Assembly (NCBI RefSeq): GCF_028288465.1
Contig: NZ_JAQBNR010000016.1
Span: forward strand, 1 to 64,000
Source of the DNA: Ferruginibacter sp.
GTDB lineage: Bacteria > Bacteroidota > Bacteroidia > Chitinophagales > Chitinophagaceae
Reading direction: 5' to 3'
DNA length: 64,000 nucleotides
Each line of letters opens with the position of its first letter. Within the stretch, counting starts at the first letter, position 1. This document shows positions 28,824-37,223 of this stretch, piece after piece. A program made the position numbers and the translations under genes. A model generated the notes under the pieces. It worked only from the letters and a program-made list of their open reading frames with translations, ran no database searches and was not told the DNA's origin.

Positions 28824-29312
28824 ATGGCAAAGCAGATTGAAGTTACCAGGACATTCAATGCTCCTGTAGAAATGGTTTGGCAACTTTGGACAGAGCCACA
28901 ACTGGTAAAACGCTGGTGGGGTCCGAAACATTTTACGGCACCCGTTGCAAAAATCGATTTCAGGGAAGGTGGCAAATCTATTGTAAGTATGCAGGCACCG
29001 CCTGAAATGGGCGGCCAGGTATTTTATTCCGCCTGGTTATATGTAAAAATTATTCCCCTGCAATCAATTGAGTTCATTCAAAGTTTATCTGATGAAGCCG
29101 GCAATAAAATCACTCCCACGCAGGTTGGGATGCCGCCTGATTTTCCTGCATACATTCAAACCATCGTAACGTTCCGCCTTGTTGATAATAACCAAACCGA
29201 AATGACGGTTACAGAATATGCCGAATTTAGCAGCATTAGCAACTTTGCACAAATCGGTTTGGAACAGAGTTTGGACAAGATGGTGGATATTTTCAGCAAA
29301 AAAGGGTCATAA
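28824..29312 (+). CDS. SRPBCC (AHSA1-like) domain protein
   Basis: 162 residues from the ATG at 28824. A TTG at 28797 directly after the previous stop could extend the frame by nine residues but the family usually starts at about MAKQIEVTRTFNAP. The hallmarks are VTRTFNAPVEMVWQLWTEPQLVKRWWGPKHF, a central GGKSIVSMQAP strand pair and the C-terminal helix NFAQIGLEQSLDKMVDIF. A hydrophobic ligand is expected but unknown. The gene closes the ArsR-VOC-SRPBCC unit; an AraC-type gene follows 71 bp later. Confidence 0.9.
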   Translation: MAKQIEVTRTFNAPVEMVWQLWTEPQLVKRWWGPKHFTAPVAKIDFREGGKSIVSMQAPPEMGGQVFYSAWLYVKIIPLQSIEFIQSLSDEAGNKITPTQVGMPPDFPAYIQTIVTFRLVDNNQTEMTVTEYAEFSSISNFAQIGLEQSLDKMVDIFSKKGS

Positions 29313-29383
29313 AAAACACGCAGGGCCCACTTATTATTTAACTTTATAAATGATAGCAATCATGGTAAACCCGACTTATAATA

Positions 29384-29818
29384 ATGACAGAAAAAGAAAC
29401 AACACCAGCCTATCCCAAAGTGTACCTGTACAAAAGAATTGTGCAGGCAAAATTGTTTATTGACGCCAACTATCACCTGACTATAGACCTGGATAACATT
29501 TCAGACGAAGCGTGCTTTTCCAAATTTCATTTCATCCGCCTGTTTAAAAAAACGTACGGCAAAACGCCGCACCAATACCTCACCGTTGTGCGCATTGAAA
29601 AAGCTGCCCGGCTTTTACAAACCGGGCAGAATGTATCCGGCGTTTGCTATGCGGTTGGCTTTGACAGTGTAAGTTCATTCAGTGGGCTTTTTAAACGCAT
29701 TGTTGGCCAGTCTCCTTCCGCCTACGTGGCTACATACCAACAAACACGAAACCAGATAACCGTTATGCCGCTGGCGTTCGTGCCGGGGTGTTTTGCCTTT
29801 CAGCATGGCTGGACTTAA
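29384..29818 (+). CDS. Short AraC-type regulator (DNA-binding domain only)
   Basis: 144 residues consisting almost only of the two helix-turn-helix motifs: LDNISDEACFSKFHFIRLFKK with KTYGKTPHQYL, and NVSGVCYAVGFDSVSSFSGLFKR with VGQSPSAY. There is no sensor domain. Short AraC proteins of this kind usually sit before a VOC gene and control it; here the VOC gene at 29888 follows by 69 bp. The C-terminal tail after residue 118 is not part of the motif. Confidence 0.9.
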   Translation: MTEKETTPAYPKVYLYKRIVQAKLFIDANYHLTIDLDNISDEACFSKFHFIRLFKKTYGKTPHQYLTVVRIEKAARLLQTGQNVSGVCYAVGFDSVSSFSGLFKRIVGQSPSAYVATYQQTRNQITVMPLAFVPGCFAFQHGWT

Positions 29819-29887
29819 AATAGCAATTTTGGAGAAGCGAAACTCCGCACCATTCCCGACATTTGCTTCATAACAAAAACATCCACC

Positions 29888-30298
29888 ATGATAATGAAAA
29901 TGACGCATGTTTGCGTATACGTGCTCAACCAGGAAACTGCCTATGACTTTTACACCAACAAACTCGGCTTTAAAGTGAAGATGGATGTTCCTATGGGCAA
30001 GGATGCCCGTTGGTTAACAGTTACCCCACCTGAGCAACCCGAGCTGGAAATCACTTTATTTCCGGTGGCTACCGGCAGTATGTTTACTGAAGCTACAGCC
30101 CAATCCATGAAAGAGCTTATCAGCAAAGGTACCTTCGGGCCGGGCGTTTTTACCTGCAGGGATATTTATGCAACCTATGAAGAATTAAAAAGCAAAGGCG
30201 TTGAGTTTGTAAAACCACCCACCAAAGAATTTTACGGTACAGAAGCCCTGTTTAAAGACGATTCGGGTAACTGGTTTTCATTAGCTCAGCTTGCATAA
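29888..30298 (+). CDS. VOC superfamily (glyoxalase-like) protein
   Basis: 136 residues. MTHVCVYVLNQETAYDFYTNKLGFKV is the standard first beta-alpha unit; PELEITLFPV and GVFTCRDIYATYEELKSKGVEFV form the second half, and ALFKDDSGNWFSLAQ ends the fold, with candidate metal ligands His, Glu and Asp in the expected strands. The family covers glyoxalases, dioxygenases and drug-binding proteins; the substrate is not evident. Three ATG codons (29888, 29894, 29900) are possible starts. Follows its presumed regulator and precedes the DUF1569 gene by 12 bp. Confidence 0.9.
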   Translation: MIMKMTHVCVYVLNQETAYDFYTNKLGFKVKMDVPMGKDARWLTVTPPEQPELEITLFPVATGSMFTEATAQSMKELISKGTFGPGVFTCRDIYATYEELKSKGVEFVKPPTKEFYGTEALFKDDSGNWFSLAQLA

Positions 30299-30310
30299 AA
30301 CAACAGCAAT

Positions 30311-30754
30311 ATGAAATCGATATTTGATCCATCAATAAGAGCCGAAATTATCAACAGAATTAATGCACTGGATGACAACAGCACCGCACAATGGGGCAAA
30401 ATGACACTTTACCAAATGCTGAAACACTGCACGCTTTGGGAAGAAATGATACTCGGAAAAAAGAGTTACAAACAAGTATTCATGGGCCGTTTGTTTGGCC
30501 GCATAGCCCTGAAAAAAGTTTTAAAAGATGAGCAGCCATTGGGGAGAAATTCACCTACGATTACCGCACTTAAAATAACGGACGATGGTGATATCGCTGC
30601 GCAAAAGAAAAAATGGATTGCGCTTATTGAAGAAGAGGCCCATTTTTCAAATCCTGATTTTGTGCATCCATTTTTTGGAAAGATGACCAAAGAGCAAATT
30701 GGTTACATGGCTTATAAACATGCCGATCATCACCTGCGGCAATTTAACGGTTAA
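30311..30754 (+). CDS. DUF1569 (DinB-like) family protein
   Basis: 147 residues, all-helical. ALDDNSTAQWGKMTLYQMLKHCTLWEEMIL and the C-terminal GYMAYKHADHHLRQFNG are diagnostic for DUF1569, a branch of the DinB/YfiT four-helix metalloprotein group; His in KHC and in HADHH are the probable metal ligands. Function unknown; DinB-like proteins include thiol transferases and stress proteins. Last gene of the AraC-VOC unit. Confidence 0.87.
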   Translation: MKSIFDPSIRAEIINRINALDDNSTAQWGKMTLYQMLKHCTLWEEMILGKKSYKQVFMGRLFGRIALKKVLKDEQPLGRNSPTITALKITDDGDIAAQKKKWIALIEEEAHFSNPDFVHPFFGKMTKEQIGYMAYKHADHHLRQFNG

Positions 30755-30914
30755 CTTACAGTTACAGCTTTTAATGGAGTTACGGACTTAACTGCCCGGG
30801 ATTGGTAATACGTTATTATCTGCGGCTGAGCCCGTTACTGATCATCCTGCAAAGGGGATAAATAAACCTTCGTTGGGCCCGGATTAAGCTTACCTTAGAC
30901 GCCAGTAAAAAGCT

Positions 30915-32015
30915 ATGCAATCCAATACAGAAGTAATAAAAAACCTCACCGAACAAAATGATGAACTCGAAAATTATTTCAGGAACACCATTATTCCCCA
31001 GTTATTTGTAGACGCCAATTTGATACTGAGGAAATTTACTCCTCCGGCTATGAAACAATTTAGTTTGTCGAAAGGTGATATTAACAGGCCCATGGCCGAA
31101 ATTCATGACAATTTCAGGTATCCGTCCATAATAGAAAATATCCAAACAGTCATTGACAGCAATGAAATTCTTGAAAAAGAAATTCAGACTACTGACCTTC
31201 GCTGGTACCAGATGAATATCATTCCCTATATCCAAAAGGAAAATAATCAAACAAACGGAGTAATCATCACCTTTGTGGAAATCACTTTTCGTATCCGGGA
31301 TTTAAAAGAACAGGAAAAATTAATCTCAGATCATGAAACACTGTTGGACACGCTTTCGCACGACATAAAAAACCCATTGGGTAATTTGATACTGGCAATT
31401 GATGAATTCAAAACTGGCGGACTGGAAAACCAGGAAAGTTTTGACGCCCTGCTGGGTATAGTGGAAAGGGCGCTGGGCAAAATACAAAACCTGATTGAAG
31501 ACTTAAGTGAAAGCAGGGCAAAGGAACATAAATACAAATCGCATGCAGAGCTGTTGAATTTTGAACATATCCTGGAAGATGTGCGCCTTACACTGAACGA
31601 AGATATCAGGGCTTCAGGCGCCGTCATAAAAACAGACGTACAGATTTCAGAAATTACTTTTTCCAGGAGAAAATTAAGAAGTATCATATACAACCTGCTC
31701 AACAATGCAATCAAATACCGTTCGCCGGAAAAAAATCCGGCCATCGCAATCAGCATTATTCCCGATGATGAATACATCGTTGTTTCAATCACAGATAACG
31801 GTATTGGCATTGACGAAAGTAAACACGAAGCAGTGTTCTCCAAATATTACCGGCTTGACAATTCGCTGGAGGGGTCAGGCATCGGTCTGTACCTCGTAAA
31901 AGAGCTCGTTGTAAATTCCGGCGGCAAAATTTTATTGGAGAGTGAGCCGGGTAAAGGAACAACTATCCGGGTGTTTTTAAAAGACCTGGTGAAGACTCCT
32001 TTACTCAGTTCCTGA
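30915..32015 (+). CDS. PAS-domain sensor histidine kinase
   Basis: 366 residues, soluble. A short coiled start leads to a PAS domain (about 18-125) with YFRNTIIPQLFVDANLILRKFTPPA, a variant often found behind CheR methyltransferases. The HisKA domain has His149 in LSHDIKNPLGNL and the HATPase_c domain shows NNAIKYR, ITDNGIGID and GSGIGLYLVKELV. The response regulator partner is not in the neighbourhood. It stands alone, with a 160-bp upstream gap and a hairpin terminator after the stop. Confidence 0.92.
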   Translation: MQSNTEVIKNLTEQNDELENYFRNTIIPQLFVDANLILRKFTPPAMKQFSLSKGDINRPMAEIHDNFRYPSIIENIQTVIDSNEILEKEIQTTDLRWYQMNIIPYIQKENNQTNGVIITFVEITFRIRDLKEQEKLISDHETLLDTLSHDIKNPLGNLILAIDEFKTGGLENQESFDALLGIVERALGKIQNLIEDLSESRAKEHKYKSHAELLNFEHILEDVRLTLNEDIRASGAVIKTDVQISEITFSRRKLRSIIYNLLNNAIKYRSPEKNPAIAISIIPDDEYIVVSITDNGIGIDESKHEAVFSKYYRLDNSLEGSGIGLYLVKELVVNSGGKILLESEPGKGTTIRVFLKDLVKTPLLSS

Positions 32016-32048
32016 ACACACTCCCTGTACAAAAAATACATAATGAAA

Positions 32049-32073
32049 AAAGACCACCCTTCGGGCAGTCTTT
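32049..32073. terminator. Bidirectional hairpin terminator with UUCG loop
   Basis: AAAGAC at 32049-32054 pairs with GTCTTT at 32068-32073; inside, the sequence CCTTCGG gives a C(UUCG)G tetraloop. On the minus strand it is followed by a run of T (GTCTTTTTTC). It serves the kinase gene ending at 32015 and the leftward lipoprotein gene ending at 32097. Confidence 0.8.
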
Positions 32074-32096
32074 GTAATATCATTTACCATTGGTAC

Positions 32097-32732
32097 TTAG
32101 TCTGCAGACTCAGCTACGCAGGTACAGTAATTCATTTTCGTTCCCCAGTTGCCGGCGGTTGTACTAATTTCTGATCCTGCACCCCAGGCGGTTTGTGCGT
32201 CTGTCACTCTTCCGGCAGCATCCAGTTTAACCACAACAGCATGCGCAGCTATACAGCCGCATTGTCCCAAACCAATGGCCGTAACTGGAACTTTGCAGGT
32301 AAATGTAGTAGTATAATTTTGTGTATCCTTGTATGGAAACTGGCCCGGAACGGGATTGCCTTTCTTGTTCACCGGTATGCCCTCACAGTCGCCAACATAC
32401 AAATGTGTTTGTGTAAGCAGGTAGCCATTGGCCGTGCTATAGGTTACATAAATAAAATCGTTGTCATTACTTACCGAAATAGTCCCTGCGTCTATATGCT
32501 GTCCTGCAATGAGTGAAACTGTTGTGGCGGGGCAGCCCACGCCCAGGTAACCGAGGCTACCGCCGGCTGTGTTATCCACCCTGCTTGTTGAACTATGGGC
32601 GGGTGAAGCAGCCATCATTGTTGTTGTTGTTGTTGCCGTTGTTACAGTTGTTGGTGTTATGGCTTCTTTCTGGCAGGAAAATAAAGTGGTAAACAATATT
32701 ACTGTAATAAGAGATGGGATACGCGTTGTCAT
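32097..32732 (-). CDS. Putative lipoprotein with Thr-rich linker, unknown function
   Basis: 211 residues from the ATG at 32732; a longer frame to 32798 exists but the signal sequence MTTRIPSLITVILFTTLFSC fixes the start, with the lipobox LFSC giving a lipid-modified Cys at residue 20. A Thr-rich stretch (about 27-41) encoded partly by repeated ACA codons forms a flexible linker to a domain with several Cys residues: GYLGVGCPATTVSL, LYVGDCEGIPVN, TFTCKVPVTAIGLGQCGCIAAHAVV and NYCTCVAES. The domain looks beta-rich. I do not recognise it. It is probably anchored in the outer or inner membrane with the domain in the periplasm or at the surface. Confidence 0.7.
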   Translation of the reverse strand: MTTRIPSLITVILFTTLFSCQKEAITPTTVTTATTTTTMMAASPAHSSTSRVDNTAGGSLGYLGVGCPATTVSLIAGQHIDAGTISVSNDNDFIYVTYSTANGYLLTQTHLYVGDCEGIPVNKKGNPVPGQFPYKDTQNYTTTFTCKVPVTAIGLGQCGCIAAHAVVVKLDAAGRVTDAQTAWGAGSEISTTAGNWGTKMNYCTCVAESAD

Positions 32733-33106
32733 ACAATTTAGTTTTTTAGGGTTAATGAAAATATCTTTCAAATAGTTAAACACATATTGAACCAACAATA
32801 CAACTAATTGAAAACAAGGTAATTGCGATTAGTCAGCGTTATTAATTTGTCCGTTTAACGGAATAAATACAGTGATTCTTCCAGATTATAGACGATTGAA
32901 GACAATTTTATATGCTACCGATAGATTTCATGAAACAATTTTCAATTTCTATTTATTATGAGGTGCTTCAAGGAAAAGTTTTGGCAGTAAAAGGCTTTCT
33001 GCAACAATAACCATTGAGCATTAGCACGCGCCGTTTGTATAGTATGCACAATGCCCTTAAAAATTATAACAATATTTTCAATCATCACAGTTAAAATACT
33101 ACCAGT
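32733..33106. other. Intergenic region, 374 bp, divergent
   Basis: Divergent space between the leftward lipoprotein gene and the rightward DUF4386 gene. AT-rich; no open frame with coding character, no hairpin with T-run, and no convincing -33/-7 pair. Both promoters should be here. Confidence 0.45.
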
Positions 33107-33841
33107 ATGACTAACAGCAAGGAAGTAACCTCACCACAATTTTACGCACGAACAGGCGGGCTGGCGTATTTGATTATTATAGTAGCCGGTGCTTTGGGAG
33201 AATTGTTTATCCGCAATGCAATGATTGTACCTGGTGATGCGGCCGCAACGGCCCGGCATATCGCAGCTTCTCCTTTTTTATGGCGAATTGGTATTGCCGG
33301 TGATCTGGCAATGCATGTGTGCGACCTGGTTTTAGCCATCGTATATTTTACCCTGTTTAAAAGAGTCAATAAAAACCTGGCTATACTTTCAGTATTGTTT
33401 GGTTTGATTCAGACGGCGGTTTTGGTTGCCAATAAATTGAATTTAATGTTGCCCTTATTCTTTTTGGGGAATGCAGCGTACCTGAAAGCATTTGACCCGC
33501 AGCAGTTGCAGGCGCTGGCAGCCATCGCTATCGAGGCGCATGAACATGGATTTGCCATTGGCCTTATCTTTTTTGGATTTGAATGTTTGATTGATGGTTA
33601 CCTGATTTTTAAATCGGTCTTCTTACCGAAATTTTTAGGCATCTTTATTTTGACAGCAGGTCTGTGTTATTTGGTAAACAGTTTTACACTGATTCTTTTT
33701 CCGGAATTTGCCGGTTCCATATTCAACATATTAATGGCGCCCATTTTTATTGCCGAATTATCCATGTGCCTATGGCTTTTAATAAAAGGAGTGAATGTTC
33801 CAAAATGGAACAGTTTGGTGAACAGTCAGCCGGCAGTTTAA
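33107..33841 (+). CDS. DUF4386 family membrane protein
   Basis: 244 residues with six or seven hydrophobic spans (for example TGGLAYLIIIVAGALGELF, LAILSVLFGLIQTAVLVAN, FAIGLIFFGFECLIDGYLI, FLGIFILTAGLCYLVNSF). The pattern AGDLAMHVCDLVLAIVYFTLF and NLNLMLPLFFLGN-type segments, here NKLNLMLPLFFLGNAAYL, belong to DUF4386, an inner-membrane family of unknown role. It is a single gene convergent with the esterase at 33979. Confidence 0.87.
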   Translation: MTNSKEVTSPQFYARTGGLAYLIIIVAGALGELFIRNAMIVPGDAAATARHIAASPFLWRIGIAGDLAMHVCDLVLAIVYFTLFKRVNKNLAILSVLFGLIQTAVLVANKLNLMLPLFFLGNAAYLKAFDPQQLQALAAIAIEAHEHGFAIGLIFFGFECLIDGYLIFKSVFLPKFLGIFILTAGLCYLVNSFTLILFPEFAGSIFNILMAPIFIAELSMCLWLLIKGVNVPKWNSLVNSQPAV

Positions 33842-33978
33842 TTTTTTAAGCTAATGAAAAGATACTCTGACTTTTAAAAAGATTAAGCAACTTATAAACC
33901 GTTCAATCAAACAAGTTAGCATTCAACGATTCGGATTGCCTGATCAAAAGTCGTCTGATTATTTTCGGAGCATCAGAG

Positions 33979-34890
33979 TTATTTCATCCAGCCATTGGTT
34001 TTCATCCAGTCAAACAAAGGCCGCATCCATTGTTCCGTTGGCTGGCTAAGTACAAAACCATGATTTCCTTTGGGATATAAATGCATCTCGACCGGTACGT
34101 GATGATGCCGCAACGCCTCATAAAAAAGAATGCTGTTATCAACATCTACCACTTTGTCTTCTTCGCTATGCGTTATCCAGGCAGGCGGCGTTTTTTCTGT
34201 AACATTTTTTTCGTTGGAGAAGAAATTGATTTTTTCCAACGATATGTTGTCGCCCAATAAATTTTGCCTGGAGCCGGCATGGGTCAATTGATCTGTCATT
34301 GAAATAACAGGATAAACCAGCACCATAAAATCAGGCCGCAAACTGGTATGTTCTTTATTGGTAATAAAAGACGAATCAAAATGCACAGCGGCTGAAGCTG
34401 CCAAATGGCCGCCTGCAGAAAAGCCCATGATGCCGATTTTATCTGCTTCAATATGCCAGTTTACAGCATTCTCCCGAACCCGCTTGATAGCCTGCTGGGC
34501 ATCCTGCATAGGGCCGATACTTTTATCCTTCATGATGGAATCGGAAGGCAGCCGGTATTTTAAAATAAAAGCAGCCGTGCCCTGTTTTATAAACGCATTC
34601 GCAATATTGATTCCTTCTGCCTGGTAACTTTCCATGCCATATCCGCCGCCCGGGCAAATGATAACGGCGCTACCATTGGCGCCGGCAGCGGCAGGCAAAT
34701 ACACTTCCAGCGTTGGATTGGCAATGCTTTTATAACCACCAAAATGGCCGTCCCAATTGATGGTAATCTCCTTCATATTATTAGGAACCGAATTGGGTAT
34801 GGCACCGGTGTACAAAGGAATTACTGTTTGTGCGAATAGCCCGGCAGCGCTTGTTAACAGGCTGATAAAAAAAAGTATTTTAATCCTCAT
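33979..34890 (-). CDS. Secreted alpha/beta hydrolase, acetyl-esterase type
   Basis: 303 residues. Signal peptide ILFFISLLTSAAGLFAQ. The oxyanion-hole motif is VIICPGGGYGMESY, the nucleophile Ser is in GIMGFSAGGHLAASAAVHF, the acid Asp in HSEEDKVVDVDNS and the His in GNHGFVLSQP, a complete triad. The arrangement fits the BD-FAE/acetyl-xylan-esterase-like group of Bacteroidota. It would remove acetyl or other acyl groups from sugars in the periplasm. It is the last gene of a five-gene minus-strand run (gap of 31 bp to the preceding NagB-like gene), consistent with a role in trimming glycans. Confidence 0.88.
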   Translation of the reverse strand: MRIKILFFISLLTSAAGLFAQTVIPLYTGAIPNSVPNNMKEITINWDGHFGGYKSIANPTLEVYLPAAAGANGSAVIICPGGGYGMESYQAEGINIANAFIKQGTAAFILKYRLPSDSIMKDKSIGPMQDAQQAIKRVRENAVNWHIEADKIGIMGFSAGGHLAASAAVHFDSSFITNKEHTSLRPDFMVLVYPVISMTDQLTHAGSRQNLLGDNISLEKINFFSNEKNVTEKTPPAWITHSEEDKVVDVDNSILFYEALRHHHVPVEMHLYPKGNHGFVLSQPTEQWMRPLFDWMKTNGWMK

Positions 34891-34921
34891 ATTTTAATTT
34901 TATTTTTTAAGAAAAATCATT

Positions 34922-35662
34922 TTACCTGTTTGAAAGCAAGGCTGCTGCATATTGATCCAGATAAATTGTACAACCGGCATGCAATTGCAAAATACTTGCA
35001 GGATAAAGATTACTAACCGGTTGCTCAATAGTATTTTTTACGGCCAACGCCTTCCTGCTGTCGGGCACAGAACAGATAATATTCTTTGATTTTAAAATCT
35101 GCCTCACCGACATGCTGATAGCTTGTTGCGGCACTTCTTCCAATGATTTAAACCAACCTTCCCCCAATTGTTGCAGCCTGCAGGCTGCATCCAGTTCCAC
35201 TACAATATAAGGCGCTTCGGCTTCAAAATCCGCAGGCGGATCATTAAAAGCCAGGTGCCCGTTTTCGCCGATTCCTACCAAAGCAACATCAATTGGAAGT
35301 TGCTTTATCAGCTCGTCCAAACGAGCGCATTCCTTTATTGGATCCGTTTCCCCATTAATCAGATGCACCGCCTGCAACGGCGGCAACTTTGATAAAAATC
35401 TTTGCTGTAAATATTTTCTAAAACTGGCAGGATGAGTTACCGGCAAACCTATGTATTCATCCAGGTGAAACATAGTTACCTTACTCCAGTCAATATCCTT
35501 TTCAGCAATTAACTGGTTGATGGTTTCAAACTGGCTCGCACCCGTTGCCATGATGATATTGGCTGTGCCATTGGTAGCAATGGTCTCACGGATCAGTTGC
35601 GCAGCAACAGTTCCGGCAGTTTTACCCAGCTCAACAGGAGAAGCAACTATTTTTACATCCAT
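34922..35662 (-). CDS. NagB-like amino sugar-6-phosphate deaminase/isomerase
   Basis: 246 residues, cytoplasmic. NagB-family marks are IIMATGASQFETINQL (phosphate loop), VTMFHLDEYIGL with the proton-shuttling Asp, and VGIGENGHLAFNDPPADF with the catalytic His. Relative to E. coli NagB the motif is GENGHLAFND instead of GNDGHIAFNE, so the Asp and Glu next to the His are swapped for Glu and Asp; this variant is common in the broader family and leaves the exact substrate open (glucosamine- or galactosamine-6-phosphate). Deamination would feed fructose- or tagatose-6-phosphate to central metabolism. Neighbouring GH109 makes a link to N-acetylgalactosamine plausible. No kinase or deacetylase gene of that pathway is in the window. 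Confidence 0.82.
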   Translation of the reverse strand: MDVKIVASPVELGKTAGTVAAQLIRETIATNGTANIIMATGASQFETINQLIAEKDIDWSKVTMFHLDEYIGLPVTHPASFRKYLQQRFLSKLPPLQAVHLINGETDPIKECARLDELIKQLPIDVALVGIGENGHLAFNDPPADFEAEAPYIVVELDAACRLQQLGEGWFKSLEEVPQQAISMSVRQILKSKNIICSVPDSRKALAVKNTIEQPVSNLYPASILQLHAGCTIYLDQYAAALLSNR

Positions 35663-35720
35663 TATAATCAGAGTTTAGTATTGATAACCGCGAAGCCCTT
35701 AAAATTAAATTCGCCCCAAT

Positions 35721-35783
35721 TCACCATTCACAACTCACGACTGACCATTGTCTATTGACCACTCACTACTCACCGCTCACCAC
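35721..35783. repeat. Nine tandem 7-bp repeats (TCACNAY-like)
   Basis: Nine consecutive heptamers between the GH109 and NagB-like genes: TCACCAT, TCACAAC, TCACGAC, TGACCAT, TGTCTAT, TGACCAC, TCACTAC, TCACCGC, TCACCAC. On the transcribed (minus) strand they read as GTGAGTR-like units. The array ends six bases before the stop codon of GH109 and lies in the spacer of the operon transcript. It has no spacers and is not a CRISPR. Confidence 0.85.
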
Positions 35784-35788
35784 ATCAT

Positions 35789-37189
35789 TCACATCTTCAC
35801 CTGCGTATTCCCTCCTTTTGCCAGCGAGATATCCACCGGCTGATTCGTTTTCCATGAACCGGAGGTGAAATCAGGCACATCGATTGAATTAGACCGATGC
35901 GCTACCGACCATTCACTTAGGGGCGCTATGGAACTCCAAAGCGCAGCATCGTATACGTCCATATCTACCGGCAATCCGTTTCTTAAACAATCAATCGTAC
36001 GCCAGTCCATTAAAAAATCCATGCCGCCATGTCCGCCAACCTGTTTCGCCATTTCTCCTACTTTTTTTACAATGTTGGGCGTGTACTGATCTTCTATTTT
36101 TTTATAGGCTGCTTCATCCAACCAGTCTTCATGACCAAACGCAATGCGGCCCGGCAGCGGATATTTTATGCAGGAACCTTTGGTACCACTTATTTTATGA
36201 ATGCGGGAATATACATTGGGCGAAGTCACATCATGCTGCAACATAATGGTACTTCCCTTGTTGGTTCGGATGGTGGTCGTGTTCATATTGCTCCTGAATT
36301 TTTTACCGGCAAAAGGTTTATAAAAATCATCTTTGGCAGCCAATGCTTTTGCTTCGGCACCCATCTGAAAATCTTTACCGGATACCGCCACCAGGAAATC
36401 CATTTTATCACCGCGGTTAATATTCATGGCCTGCGCCACGGGCCCCAGGCCATGTGTAGGATACAAATTACCATTCCTGAAATTTTCTTTCAGCCGCCAC
36501 ATATCATAGTATTTTTCTTTGCTGAAATTGCCCTCCAGTAACGTATGGAGGTAGGCGCCTTCGCCATGAACAATCTCACCAAACAATCCCTGTCGTGCCA
36601 TATTCAATGTAAGCAGTTCAAAAAAATCGTAACAGCAATTTTCCAGTATAATGCAATGTTTGCGGGTTTGTTCCGAAGTGTGTACCAATTGCCAGCATTC
36701 TTCAATTGTTCTAGCTGCAGGCACTTCCACGCATACGTGTTTTCCTTGTTGCATAGCGTATACGGCCATTGGTGTATGCAAAGCCCAGGGCGTTGCGATG
36801 TAGACCAGGTCAATGTCTTTGCGGTCACACATTTTTTTCCATTCATCCGCTTTGCCTGTATAAATATCCGGCTGATGTATTGTGTCTTCCAGCGATTTTT
36901 TTACCGCATTTACTTTGGCAGGCCTGATGTCGCACAGTGCTTTTATTTCTGTACCGTCAATATGCGTCATCCTTTCCACCGCAGCCGGACCACGGTTACC
37001 CAGGCCAATAAAACCAATCCGCACCGTATGTATTTTTGGTGCAGCAAAACCACACATGTTGAAATGACTGGCATTGCTTTCCGGAAAATAGTAAGGCAGT
37101 TCTGCGGCAGCTTTCAGCACAGCGGCGCCGGCAACACCAACACCGGTAAGACCTGAATATTTTAAAAAACTTCTGCGGTTACTTTTCAT
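35789..37189 (-). CDS. GH109-type Gfo/Idh/MocA enzyme (alpha-N-acetylgalactosaminidase-like)
   Basis: 466 residues. A twin-arginine leader (NRRSFLKYSGLTGVGVAGAAVL) indicates export in folded form with bound cofactor. The Rossmann domain begins at VRIGFIGLGNRGPAAVERM (NAD binding) and continues with IKALCDIRPAKV and DLVYIATPWALHTPMAVYAM. Segments typical for GH109 follow: HVCVEVPAARTIEECWQLV, LENCCYDFFELLTLNMAR, GEIVHGEGAYLHT, and GNLYPTHGLGPVAQAM with the His thought to act in catalysis. These enzymes cleave alpha-linked GalNAc using NAD+ as a redox cofactor. Its position in an operon with a deaminase and two esterases supports glycan breakdown. Substrate is by family only. Confidence 0.87.
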   Translation of the reverse strand: MKSNRRSFLKYSGLTGVGVAGAAVLKAAAELPYYFPESNASHFNMCGFAAPKIHTVRIGFIGLGNRGPAAVERMTHIDGTEIKALCDIRPAKVNAVKKSLEDTIHQPDIYTGKADEWKKMCDRKDIDLVYIATPWALHTPMAVYAMQQGKHVCVEVPAARTIEECWQLVHTSEQTRKHCIILENCCYDFFELLTLNMARQGLFGEIVHGEGAYLHTLLEGNFSKEKYYDMWRLKENFRNGNLYPTHGLGPVAQAMNINRGDKMDFLVAVSGKDFQMGAEAKALAAKDDFYKPFAGKKFRSNMNTTTIRTNKGSTIMLQHDVTSPNVYSRIHKISGTKGSCIKYPLPGRIAFGHEDWLDEAAYKKIEDQYTPNIVKKVGEMAKQVGGHGGMDFLMDWRTIDCLRNGLPVDMDVYDAALWSSIAPLSEWSVAHRSNSIDVPDFTSGSWKTNQPVDISLAKGGNTQVKM

Positions 37190-37223
37190 TGAAATTTATT
37201 TTTTCTGCAGTAATTTATGTGGC

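Noticed and set aside
35721..35783. Heptamer array considered as a CRISPR array
   Set aside because: Units are 7 bp with no spacers, and no cas gene is present.
36029..37156. Rightward open frames of 170 and 203 codons antisense to the GH109 gene
   Set aside because: The GH109 frame on the other strand is strongly conserved, whereas these frames encode Cys/Phe/His-rich sequence with no domain.
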